A DNA stretch of 64,000 nucleotides, taken from the NCBI GenBank assembly GCA_031551355.1, contig JAVBNT010000021.1, positions 1 to 64,000 of the forward strand. The letters are read 5' to 3'. The notes beneath the pieces were generated by a model. The model searched no databases and was not told the origin of the DNA. It worked only from the letters and a program-made list of their open reading frames with translations. This DNA comes from JAVBNT01 sp031551355. GTDB taxonomy: Bacteria > Vulcanimicrobiota > CADAWZ01. Shown piece by piece: positions 52,147-60,751 of this stretch. The stretch's first letter is position 1. Every line of letters begins with the position of its first letter. Position numbers and translations under genes: made by a program.

Positions 52147-54200
52147 TAAATACTCACCCCCAAAACGATTCCGAACATAAAGAAAATAAAGATCAGGGAT
52201 ATGGCATTAACTTTCGGATTTAGAGATGCCTCCCCAAAATATTTCATAAAATAATACGAAGATAATTTTACCGGCTCTTTTTTATCACCGGCCGTCATAT
52301 ATTGATCGGAAGAAACATCGGCCATATCGGCATTGTCTCCGCATATATATGCCGGGGTCAATTCCGCCTGCTTGACCTTTTTGAATATCCACGGACCGAT
52401 AATGCCTCCCAAAAGCAGGAAAAGCGTCAATACAGGGTAAGCTCCGACATATCTGCTGATTACGTCGGGAGAAGACGGAATAATCGAGGTCTGGAACAAA
52501 TTGGCATCGATCATCGCATAAGAACTGCCGTAGACCATAATGTTGGCAACCGACAGCGATATGACCTTATAAAAATGGCCGACCATTAAACTGAAAAGAA
52601 CGGCCGAAACAAGCAAAACCCACAGAGGCAAGGAATAACCGGCTTTGAATTTCTCAATACCGGATCTAAAACCGGGATGACTCTGAATGATCGCCCCGAG
52701 CCACTTACCCCAGAAAACCATCGTTGCCGCACTGGCAAAGGCAAACATTCCTAAAATCATCACCAGCAGAAAATCTACGCCCCAGATAAGGGCTTTATTT
52801 CCCATATTGGCAATATTTACCGAAGCGGCGGCTTCCACAGCCATCCATTTCGACAAAAGCATACCAAACGGCGGCAGAAACATCGTCAAAATACCGAGCC
52901 CCATAACCAGAGTCAGTAAAGGAGCTTTCTCGGCAAGTCCCTGCATATCGTCAATTTCACGGCTCCAGACAATATGCTCGACAGTTCCGGCGCAAAGGAA
53001 TAAAAGCGCTTTCGATACGGCGTGAAAGACAATCAGCATGATTGCCGCCGTCAGCGATATTGGCGTATTAATTCCGGCGCAGGCAATAATAAGCCCGAGA
53101 TTGGCAATTGTAGAATAAGCGAGAACTTTCTTACCGGTCGTCTGACTAATGGCCAGCAAAGATCCGGCAAGGAACGTAAAGGCACCGACAAGGGCAATCG
53201 CATAACCGACAAGCAGACCGCTTTTGCCAAGATACTGAACCGACAACAGAGGCATAAGCCGTAAAACGAGATAAACACCGGCCTTGACCATTGTGCTTGA
53301 ATGAAGGAGCGCCGACACCGGAGTCGGAGCAACCATTGCGCCAAGCAGCCAGCTTTGAAAGGGAAACTGCGCCGACTTTGTAAAACCGGCGAAACATAGA
53401 AGGGATACCGGCAACAAAAGTGAAATGGCCGCCCCGCCGCTTTTCTTCATTAAAAAAAGCAGTGACAGGGCATCATGTCCGCCGCAGTAGGTATAAAGAT
53501 AAAGAATGGCAAAGCAAAAGGCGGTTCCGCCCAGGGAGTTTATCCAAAGAGCCCTGGCCGCATTCGCAAGCGCCTGCTTTGTCAAATCATGCCCTATCAG
53601 CATATAGGAACAAACAGTAGTGACTTCCCAGAAGAAGTAAAGATAATAAAGACTGTTTGACGCAACAAGCCCGTTCATAGCACCGAGAAAAACAACCGTC
53701 CAGAAAAGGAAGCGACCCTGTCTTGATTTTTCAAGATGCAAATGCTGCTCATGATCTTTTATATATTGTAATCCATAAACACAGATAACCGAACCGATAA
53801 ATGAAATGACGACAATCATTATTTTGGCAAGCGTATCGACATAAAAAGCCGGAGATACAGCAAAATGCGCATGTTTGGAAAATTCGAAATAAGCAAGAGG
53901 GATCAACTGGAGCAGGCCAAAAACTATAACCAGTGCATTTTTACGCATAATACCGGCGTAAAGAACATACAGCAGCAGCGCAAAGTCAAGCGCCATAATA
54001 ATATTATGCACAAGATCTCCGGAAGGAGTAAATTGTATATCCCCGACCGTGAACAGCAAAAATGAATTTACCGTAAGGATTAAAGCCGTTGCAATAATCA
54101 CTAAATTTCTGAAAGTATGATTCTTAACGGCAAACAGCAATAACGCTGACACAACCGGGAGCAAAATAGCAATAAGTAGCATTATAGTTGAATGCTCCAT
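52146..54200 (-). CDS. echA: Ech hydrogenase membrane subunit EchA (NuoL-like antiporter)
   Basis: This 684-residue protein has about 15 membrane helices. It has the Mrp/NuoL-type FFWEVTTVCSYMLIG with its conserved Glu, and a Lys helix in STMVKAGVYLVLR. It pumps H+ or Na+ coupled to hydrogen metabolism. It is first in the operon (GAGGG site before the ATG), giving the canonical order A-B-C-D-E-F with overlapping or nearly abutting genes. Confidence 0.92.
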   Translation of the reverse strand: MEHSTIMLLIAILLPVVSALLLFAVKNHTFRNLVIIATALILTVNSFLLFTVGDIQFTPSGDLVHNIIMALDFALLLYVLYAGIMRKNALVIVFGLLQLIPLAYFEFSKHAHFAVSPAFYVDTLAKIMIVVISFIGSVICVYGLQYIKDHEQHLHLEKSRQGRFLFWTVVFLGAMNGLVASNSLYYLYFFWEVTTVCSYMLIGHDLTKQALANAARALWINSLGGTAFCFAILYLYTYCGGHDALSLLFLMKKSGGAAISLLLPVSLLCFAGFTKSAQFPFQSWLLGAMVAPTPVSALLHSSTMVKAGVYLVLRLMPLLSVQYLGKSGLLVGYAIALVGAFTFLAGSLLAISQTTGKKVLAYSTIANLGLIIACAGINTPISLTAAIMLIVFHAVSKALLFLCAGTVEHIVWSREIDDMQGLAEKAPLLTLVMGLGILTMFLPPFGMLLSKWMAVEAAASVNIANMGNKALIWGVDFLLVMILGMFAFASAATMVFWGKWLGAIIQSHPGFRSGIEKFKAGYSLPLWVLLVSAVLFSLMVGHFYKVISLSVANIMVYGSSYAMIDANLFQTSIIPSSPDVISRYVGAYPVLTLFLLLGGIIGPWIFKKVKQAELTPAYICGDNADMADVSSDQYMTAGDKKEPVKLSSYYFMKYFGEASLNPKVNAISLIFIFFMFGIVLGVSI

Positions 54201-54378
54201 AAACCACCCTCACCTGCCTTACTTTATTTATTATAGAGTCCTTCTAATTCTACAGCCATGCCCAAAACCCTCTACAAAACAACAAAAACCGGGCAAAAAT
54301 AATTTACAAAGGGAATTTGGCGGCAAAAAAGAAAGCTACAAATAAATACTTGAATTCATACAGAAACGGAATGCCAGA

Positions 54379-55761
54379 ATGAACAAAAAATTCGCACCAT
54401 TTGAAGTCATTATGAAAGAAGAAAAAATGCCGCAGATCGCGATAGACACATTTCGCCTACACTACGAAACACTGCTGCGTGAAAAAGATAATTTCATTTA
54501 TGAAAGCAGTATCGAACCGGCGGCAAATCTCAAACACCTCGATACCATAAGCAGTCAAACCGCAGCAGACAGCAATCTGACAGATAGAACAATCATTATA
54601 AAGCTGAACGGCGGCCTGGGAACAACCATGGGGATGGAGCAGGCAAAATCCCTGATCAAAGCCAAAAACGGCCTATCTTTTCTGGAAATAATCCTCAAGC
54701 AGGCTAAAGGGTCGCAGCAGCAGATTCTTTTGATGGACAGCTTTGCAACTTACAGTGACAGCCGGCCGCAAATCAAAAAAATATGCGAAGAAATAGAAAT
54801 AGAAATTCCCGAGACTTTTATTCAGCATAAAGTGCCCAAAGTAATGAAGGACAGTCTTGAACCGGCAAAATATTCGCAAAATCCTGAGCTTGAATGGGCT
54901 CCTCCGGGACATGGAGACATTTACACGGCATTGATCACTAGCGGAATATTGAAAAAATTGCTCGGGCAGGGCAAAAAATATGCTTTCGTATCTAACGCCG
55001 ACAATCTCGGAGCAACAATGGAACCGGCAATTGCCGCCTATATGGATAAAAATTCAATACCGTTTCTGATGGAAGTATGCCAAAGAGCAGATGAAGACAG
55101 AAAAGGCGGACATCTGGCACTAAACAGGGACGGCAAACTGATATTGAGGGAACTGGCACAATGCCATCCGGATGAACTGGATTTCTTTCAGGATATAGAC
55201 CGGCACTGTTATTTTAACACCAACAGTATCTGGATAAATCTGGAAAACCTTATGGAGATAATGGAACGGTGCGGCAATATTCTGCACCTGCCGCTGATAC
55301 GCAACGAAAAAAATCTCAATCCGAGAGACACATCTTCACCAAAAGTCTATCAACTGGAAACGGCAATGGGCTGCGCAATATCGCTTTTCGACAATGCACA
55401 GGCACTGATTGTCGGGCGCGAAAGGTTCAGACCCATAAAATCAACCAACGATCTGGTCCTGTTCCACTCGGATAGATATCGCCTTAATGAAAAATTTAAA
55501 ATTGAAAACACTGCCGCAAACAGGAAACTTCCGGTCATAAATCTTGACGGAACTTTTTTCCGAACCATCGACCAAATGGAGCAGAGGTTTCCCGAAGGTA
55601 TTCCTTCACTAAAAGACTGCCGCTCCCTAAAAGTGATCGGCGATGTAGTTTTTGGCAAAAATATCAAAATAAAAAATGACGCCGTGATTAAAAACACCTC
55701 CGCTAAACAGGTAAAACTCGGCGATAACATTGAAATCGAAGGAGAATTGACTCTTAAATAA
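54379..55761 (+). CDS. UDP-sugar pyrophosphorylase (UDPGP family)
   Basis: This 460-residue protein has the nucleotide-binding signature KLNGGLGTTMGMEQAKSLI near 75-92, PPGHGDIYTAL near 175 and FVSNADNLGATMEP near 205. These are typical of eukaryotic-type UTP-glucose-1-phosphate uridylyltransferases rather than bacterial GalU. It makes UDP-glucose or a related sugar nucleotide (UDP-GlcNAc is possible) for envelope polysaccharide. The MOSC gene follows immediately after the stop. Confidence 0.9.
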   Translation: MNKKFAPFEVIMKEEKMPQIAIDTFRLHYETLLREKDNFIYESSIEPAANLKHLDTISSQTAADSNLTDRTIIIKLNGGLGTTMGMEQAKSLIKAKNGLSFLEIILKQAKGSQQQILLMDSFATYSDSRPQIKKICEEIEIEIPETFIQHKVPKVMKDSLEPAKYSQNPELEWAPPGHGDIYTALITSGILKKLLGQGKKYAFVSNADNLGATMEPAIAAYMDKNSIPFLMEVCQRADEDRKGGHLALNRDGKLILRELAQCHPDELDFFQDIDRHCYFNTNSIWINLENLMEIMERCGNILHLPLIRNEKNLNPRDTSSPKVYQLETAMGCAISLFDNAQALIVGRERFRPIKSTNDLVLFHSDRYRLNEKFKIENTAANRKLPVINLDGTFFRTIDQMEQRFPEGIPSLKDCRSLKVIGDVVFGKNIKIKNDAVIKNTSAKQVKLGDNIEIEGELTLK

Positions 55762-56193
55762 ATGGCCACAATAAAAGCGATCAGCGTCAGCGAAAAAAAA
55801 GGCGTACCCAAACGTAACATCAACATTGCCGAACTTATAGAGAATCACGGCATCAAGGGTGACGCCCATGCCGGCAACTGGCACCGGCAGGTAAGTTTTT
55901 TAGGCCAGGAAAGCATTGATAAAATGTCGGCCCTGGGAGTAAAAGGCCTGTGCGGCGGAAAATTTGCCGAAAACATCACTACCGAGGGAATACAATTGTA
56001 TGACCTGCCGGTGGGAACAAAGTTCAAGATTAACGACGCAGTATTTGAAGTAACGCAGATAGGAAAAGAATGTCACAAAAAATGCGCGATCTATCATAGC
56101 GTCGGCGACTGTATTATGCCGAGAGAAGGCGTCTTTGCCAGAGTTCTAAAGGGCGGGCAAATAAAACCGGGCGATGAGATAGAGATGGTGTAA
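55762..56193 (+). CDS. MOSC-domain protein
   Basis: This 143-residue protein is a stand-alone MOSC domain with GIKGDAHAGNWHRQVSFL, FAENITTEGI and the Cys-bearing IGKECHKKCAIYH segment, which would bind or transfer sulfur on molybdenum cofactor. It starts directly after the UDP-sugar pyrophosphorylase stop. moaA and moaC lie 3-4 kb downstream on the other strand, supporting a molybdopterin link. Confidence 0.85.
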   Translation: MATIKAISVSEKKGVPKRNINIAELIENHGIKGDAHAGNWHRQVSFLGQESIDKMSALGVKGLCGGKFAENITTEGIQLYDLPVGTKFKINDAVFEVTQIGKECHKKCAIYHSVGDCIMPREGVFARVLKGGQIKPGDEIEMV

Positions 56194-56240
56194 AAGGCGA
56201 GGGAAAAGAGAAGCAACCTGCAAAAATGCAAGTTAACAGC

Positions 56241-56280
56241 AAAACGGCCTGCCGCGATTAGCGGCAAGCCGTTTTATCTT
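56241..56280. terminator. Bidirectional intrinsic terminator
   Basis: AAAACGGCCTGCCGC pairs with GCGGCAAGCCGTTTT around a 5-base loop. The T-rich plus tail and A-rich left flank allow use by both the MOSC gene and the convergent lipoprotein gene. Confidence 0.8.
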
Positions 56281-56298
56281 TTATACTATCCTGACAAA

Positions 56299-58818
56299 CT
56301 ACTGGGTCGCAACGATACGTCTGACAACATTAGTATAATAATCATTGTCGGACACATACAGCGCAGCGTCGTCGGAGCTGAGTTTTATGTCATAGATATT
56401 GCCGAAATAGGTCGTCATACCGTCTGTTCCGTCAATAATATCATATCGTTTATAATATGCGACGGAAGCATTGGGGTTCGTATCAGTACCGGCCATTTTT
56501 TTACAAGTATTTGTATTCAGGTTTATGACATAGATATACCTGTTTGTTGAAGCAAACAGTGATTCGCCGTTTGAGGTAATTGCCATTGCAGTCACATTTG
56601 CCGGGAAGCTGAACGGACTGGAAGCCGAATCAACAAGACTAAGCGGTGTTACCGTGTTTGAAGAAATGGTAAATCTTTTAATTGTTGACGGAGTCGCCGT
56701 TGTCGAATAATAGAGATACAATCCGTCTTTGGAAACCGCAAGCTCTTTGGCGTCGGTTACCGGCAGAGTTGAAACAGTTACCATTCCGGTAAGGGTGACC
56801 TGTCTGAGTTTACCGCCATCGGTAAAATAAAGTAAACTTCCGTCTTTAGAAACCGCCATATCGGTAACACTGCCGCTGACGGTTGCCGCACCGGCACCTC
56901 CGTCGTTAGTTCCGCTTGTTCCGGTGCCGATAAACGGTGCCACAGCATTGGTAGCAGTGATCATTTTTCTGATACGGTAATTGTTTTTGTCGTAAATATA
57001 CAGTGAACTGTCGTCTTTGGCAAGGGCAAGGGCATCCAGTCCGCTGAATTTGACGCCATGACCTGTACCGTCTAAATAACCGTTCATAGAACCGGCAATG
57101 CTCTTAAAATTGAGGAACTGGTCGAGCAAAAGGTTAAGAGTGTAGAGCTGTGAGCCTTCACTGGGAGCAGATACATAGATTTTTTTATCGTCGGATGTCA
57201 ATGCAATATGATAAGGCATTGCTGTCGGCATTACATAACCTGGACGGATAATCGACTTACACTGGCCGCCAAGAATGGTCGATACTTCTTCTGTTTGCAA
57301 ATTCATCATCCTGACATAATGCGGGCATGAATCGACAAAGAACAGATACTTATTATCAGGCGTCAGCGCCATTCCCATGGCTCCCATCAATCCAGCCTGG
57401 GTTCCAAAGCCATCAACAGCGTTGCCGCCGGCGAAAGATGAATCTCCGGCAATTATTTTTGTAGTCTTCGCAGTTAAGTTCACGGTAGTGATTCTTTTAT
57501 TGTCATACTCCGAAACATACAGCGTATTATTATCGTTGGAAATTGAAAGTCCCGAATAAGAATTGTTAACACCTGCCAAAGCCGGAGTTACGGTCAGAGT
57601 TTCCACCTGTGTCGAGGACTTGTCGCTGCCAACTGTTATTTTACGGATATTTTGACCGTCCAGAGTATAGAGATACTTGCCGTCATTTGTAATTACAAGG
57701 CTGATGGGACCACCAAATCGGGCGGCATCGCCGTCGCCGTTGCTCGAACCGGATACACTCGTGACACCGGCTAAAGTAACGACTTTATTTGTCTGAATTT
57801 CAAGGCGTCTGATTGCATTTTCATCTAAAAAGTACAAATATCTGGCATCCGGCGAGACGACCAGACCGTAGCTTGCATCGGAATAAATGCCGGCGGCACT
57901 GCCGGTCGCATCGTTGCTGCCCTGTAATAGAGGATTACCGGCGATGGTTTTTACCTCTTTAGTAACAGTATTTATACTGCGTATACAGTATTGATCGCCG
58001 GTATAGAGCATTTTTCCATCCGGGGATATTGCCAGACTCCAGGGTGCGACAAATTCCGCAGCTTCACCGATTCCGTCAACAACAGTACCTGAAGCACCAT
58101 CTTCTCTGCTGCCGGCAAAAATATCAAGTTTTGTCGGTTCAAGAACGGCAACCGTGTCTTTGGACGCGCCGGTGATATTGGTGATATCAATTCTGGCCAA
58201 AACGTAAGGAGATGTATTTAACATATAAAGGTATCTGCCCTGTGGGTCAACCACCAGCGAATTGTCCCACAAATAGACAATCGTCGGCGGATACGAAGTT
58301 GAAGCTCTGACGGTTTCAACATCGGCAGCCATCGGCATATAAGCGGTGGCAAGCAGCTGATAAAGCCTGGAACCGTCCGGCTGCAGCGTACCGCTGCCGT
58401 CAATAACGCCATGCACGGAAGATATTACATATTTGTTCTTAGTGAAGGTGAGGTCAAAAGCCTGTCCCTCTCTGCCTTGAATAACAAAAACGTACTGTCC
58501 GTTAGCGTCGGTATAGATATTGCCGACAACTACATCCGGATTTGAAGATGTTACCAGAACGCCGTCAAGCGGCATCCCGTCGGGAAGCAATACCATTACC
58601 TGAAATGTTGAAACCATATTACGTGCCGGATCGACAGGAACAACCGGCTCATTGGTCGGGGCAACTCTCGGTCCGTTATTAGAGCTAAAACCTCTTGCAC
58701 AATCGGAAGAAGAACTGCAGCCGGAAATAAAAAACATAACCGGAAGCAGCAGGACGGCGGCAAACGCCAGGAAACGGCGCATCACGCTCAGGAAAAAAAA
58801 ATTTGTCATTTGATTCAT
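56299..58818 (-). CDS. Large lipoprotein with many NHL-like propeller blades
   Basis: This 839-residue protein has a signal peptide with lipobox FISGC (about 29-34). An Ig/CarboxypepD_reg-like domain follows (about 65-150, with PDGMPLDGVLVTSSNPD and FTKNKYVISS). Then come at least ten blades with SPDxxYLYxxD or SSDDAALYVSDND patterns through to the C-terminus, probably forming two propellers. It is the longest member of the lipoprotein family also found at 7355 and 43218. AAGGTGAT precedes the ATG. It is predicted to be envelope-anchored and binding-type; no catalytic residues are recognised. Confidence 0.85.
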   Translation of the reverse strand: MNQMTNFFFLSVMRRFLAFAAVLLLPVMFFISGCSSSSDCARGFSSNNGPRVAPTNEPVVPVDPARNMVSTFQVMVLLPDGMPLDGVLVTSSNPDVVVGNIYTDANGQYVFVIQGREGQAFDLTFTKNKYVISSVHGVIDGSGTLQPDGSRLYQLLATAYMPMAADVETVRASTSYPPTIVYLWDNSLVVDPQGRYLYMLNTSPYVLARIDITNITGASKDTVAVLEPTKLDIFAGSREDGASGTVVDGIGEAAEFVAPWSLAISPDGKMLYTGDQYCIRSINTVTKEVKTIAGNPLLQGSNDATGSAAGIYSDASYGLVVSPDARYLYFLDENAIRRLEIQTNKVVTLAGVTSVSGSSNGDGDAARFGGPISLVITNDGKYLYTLDGQNIRKITVGSDKSSTQVETLTVTPALAGVNNSYSGLSISNDNNTLYVSEYDNKRITTVNLTAKTTKIIAGDSSFAGGNAVDGFGTQAGLMGAMGMALTPDNKYLFFVDSCPHYVRMMNLQTEEVSTILGGQCKSIIRPGYVMPTAMPYHIALTSDDKKIYVSAPSEGSQLYTLNLLLDQFLNFKSIAGSMNGYLDGTGHGVKFSGLDALALAKDDSSLYIYDKNNYRIRKMITATNAVAPFIGTGTSGTNDGGAGAATVSGSVTDMAVSKDGSLLYFTDGGKLRQVTLTGMVTVSTLPVTDAKELAVSKDGLYLYYSTTATPSTIKRFTISSNTVTPLSLVDSASSPFSFPANVTAMAITSNGESLFASTNRYIYVINLNTNTCKKMAGTDTNPNASVAYYKRYDIIDGTDGMTTYFGNIYDIKLSSDDAALYVSDNDYYTNVVRRIVATQ

Positions 58819-59100
58819 TATTTACTATCACCTTTCTACAAAAAATATTTTATAATGACGTTTAACATTATATCAGTAAAAAAATAATAGTCCATTGAAT
58901 TATTGTTAAAGTTTTATGACAAAATCATTAAAACATTTTAATACCCATCTAATTATCACAATAGGCTTAAATTTTTATATTTTTTATACGATTTATACAC
59001 AAATCAAGACATCCTGTCATAATCACATAAAAAATAAAATCAATTTAACCTGCGGGAATAGTAAAGCAAAAACAATTTCTACGAGTGAGTCGCAGCGTGA

Positions 59101-59262
59101 CTCAATGCCGTTAAGTTAAGGTTTTAAATTATCGTTTTTACGATCCTTGTCATTGCGAGGAGGCTAAGGCAAATCTGATTTCGACGAGTGAGGCGTAGCA
59201 CGACTACGACGCAGCGAGCGAACATCAGATTTGACGACGCATACAGGCGCAATTGACTGCCT
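59101..59262. repeat. Short dispersed repeats and a long inverted repeat
   Basis: CTCAATGCCGTTAAGTTAAG (59101-59120) matches 8794-8813. It is followed by CATTGCGAGGAGGCTAAGG, a type of sequence widely scattered in many bacterial genomes, and by AAATCTGAT/ATCAGATTT arms about 43 bases apart. The rest of the 448-base gap (58819-59266) contains no credible gene. Confidence 0.45.
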
Positions 59263-59266
59263 CAGG

Positions 59267-59713
59267 TTATTTTGTTTTGGAGAGGAGCTTAATATCTCCT
59301 ATCACCATCTCCTTATCAACAGCCTTGCACATATCATATACGGTAAGAGCCGCTATGGAAGCGCCGGTTAAAGCTTCCATTTCAACTCCGGTTTTATAAA
59401 AACATTCAACTTTCGCTTCGATATCTACGCACTTTTCTGCAAAATTAAGCCGCAAATCAACTTCCGCACCATCGATGGGGATGTTATGACACATCGGGAT
59501 CAAATCATAAGTTCTTTTTATTGCGGCAATACCGGCAACTCTGGCGGTACACAGAACATTGCCTTTTTTCAGCACATCATTTTTTATCTGCTCCAGCGTA
59601 GTTTCCTTCATAAAGATCCTGCAACAGGCAACGGCCCGCCGGTTTGAAAATTCTTTCGATGAGATATTAACCATTCTGGCTTCGCCTTCACTATTAACGT
59701 GTGTAAAATCCAT
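59267..59713 (-). CDS. moaC: Cyclic pyranopterin monophosphate synthase MoaC
   Basis: This 148-residue protein is full length, with KRTYDLIPMCHNIPI, GVEMEALTGASIAALTVYDM and KAVDKEM holding the catalytic His and Lys residues. It completes the first step of molybdenum cofactor synthesis after MoaA. An alternative GTG lies one codon upstream; both fit the GGAGG at the end of moaA. The gap to moaA is 7 bases. Confidence 0.95.
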   Translation of the reverse strand: MDFTHVNSEGEARMVNISSKEFSNRRAVACCRIFMKETTLEQIKNDVLKKGNVLCTARVAGIAAIKRTYDLIPMCHNIPIDGAEVDLRLNFAEKCVDIEAKVECFYKTGVEMEALTGASIAALTVYDMCKAVDKEMVIGDIKLLSKTK

Positions 59714-59720
59714 CACTATC

Positions 59721-60656
59721 CTATCCTCCTATATCCCTCATTCCTCTTGAAGATACAAATCCCCCGTTAAAACAATGCGCGGACGGTTTGCTGTAGACAG
59801 CAGAGAAAATTTCTTCCCTAAGCCTTTGAGAATCTTTCATAAACGGCATCAGATCAACCTCATGCTCGCCACCAAGACAAGGCCGCAGTTTGCCGTCGGA
59901 TGTTATTCTTATTCTGTTGCAGTACTGACAAAAAGACTTGCTTAACGGTCTTATCAAGCCGACACGTCCCCTGAAACCATCCGCCGCATAGAGATCGGCA
60001 ACACCACCGCCATCGTTTCCCACATAAGTTAACCAGGGTCTGTCGGCAATTATGTTTTCAAAAAAAGTCCTGTCAGCATTAGCGGATTCCTTTCCGGAAA
60101 AAGGCATAAGCTGCAGAAATCTAACGTCCAAAGGATTTTCTTTGGCAAAAGTAATAAAAGAGTCTGCCTCATCATCATTAATTCCCGGCATAACGACAAC
60201 GTTTATTTTTAAAGGTATTGCCATTTCCAAAGCCAGGGCGATCGCTTTTTTTACACTTTCCAAACCATCAAAACCTGTTATCTGCAAATATTTTTCCCTG
60301 TTAAGACTATCAATACTGATATTAAGACGCGTCATCCCGGCCAGACGCAGATGCTCGATCCTCTTTTCAAGACCAAGTGCGTTTGTCGTAACCGGAATAT
60401 CGGTCACTTTACTTATCGACGAAATACGCTCTATTATTTCCTCTAAATCAGGGCGTAAAAGCGGCTCACCGCCGGTAATCCGGACCTTGTTTATACCCAA
60501 ATCCGCCGCTGAAGATACAAGTGTGCCAATATCTTCTACAGATAAAACATTATGTTCCTCAGCAAAAAAATGAGAACAATAAACACATCTCAACTGGCAC
60601 ACGCGCGTAATGGAAAGCCTTAAATAATTTATTTTCCTAAGTCTGGAATCCAGCAT
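59721..60656 (-). CDS. moaA: GTP 3',8-cyclase MoaA (radical SAM)
   Basis: This 311-residue protein has the radical-SAM motif CQLRCVYC near 18, RITGGEPLLRPDL, and a C-terminal second cluster motif CQYCNRIRITSDGKLRPC. It ends close to the GG tail characteristic of MoaA (RDIGG). It converts GTP to 3',8-cyclo-dihydro-GTP, the substrate of MoaC, with which it forms an operon. No molybdoenzyme is encoded in the window. Confidence 0.95.
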   Translation of the reverse strand: MLDSRLRKINYLRLSITRVCQLRCVYCSHFFAEEHNVLSVEDIGTLVSSAADLGINKVRITGGEPLLRPDLEEIIERISSISKVTDIPVTTNALGLEKRIEHLRLAGMTRLNISIDSLNREKYLQITGFDGLESVKKAIALALEMAIPLKINVVVMPGINDDEADSFITFAKENPLDVRFLQLMPFSGKESANADRTFFENIIADRPWLTYVGNDGGGVADLYAADGFRGRVGLIRPLSKSFCQYCNRIRITSDGKLRPCLGGEHEVDLMPFMKDSQRLREEIFSAVYSKPSAHCFNGGFVSSRGMRDIGG

Positions 60657-60751
60657 AATTTTTTTACCATCTAATGAATTGAAAGCGATATATTTTTAAA
60701 AAGACAACGATTTTTAAAAAGTTTTTATATTATAGCACAGTCTACAATACT

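Noticed and set aside
48869..54200. Respiratory complex I (nuo) operon
   Set aside because: The large subunit has both CxxC nickel-binding pairs and the six-gene order A-F of Ech; the other nuo genes are missing.
58916..59119. Small open frame between the large lipoprotein and moaC
   Set aside because: No ribosome-binding site; it ends in a dispersed repeat shared with 8794-8813.
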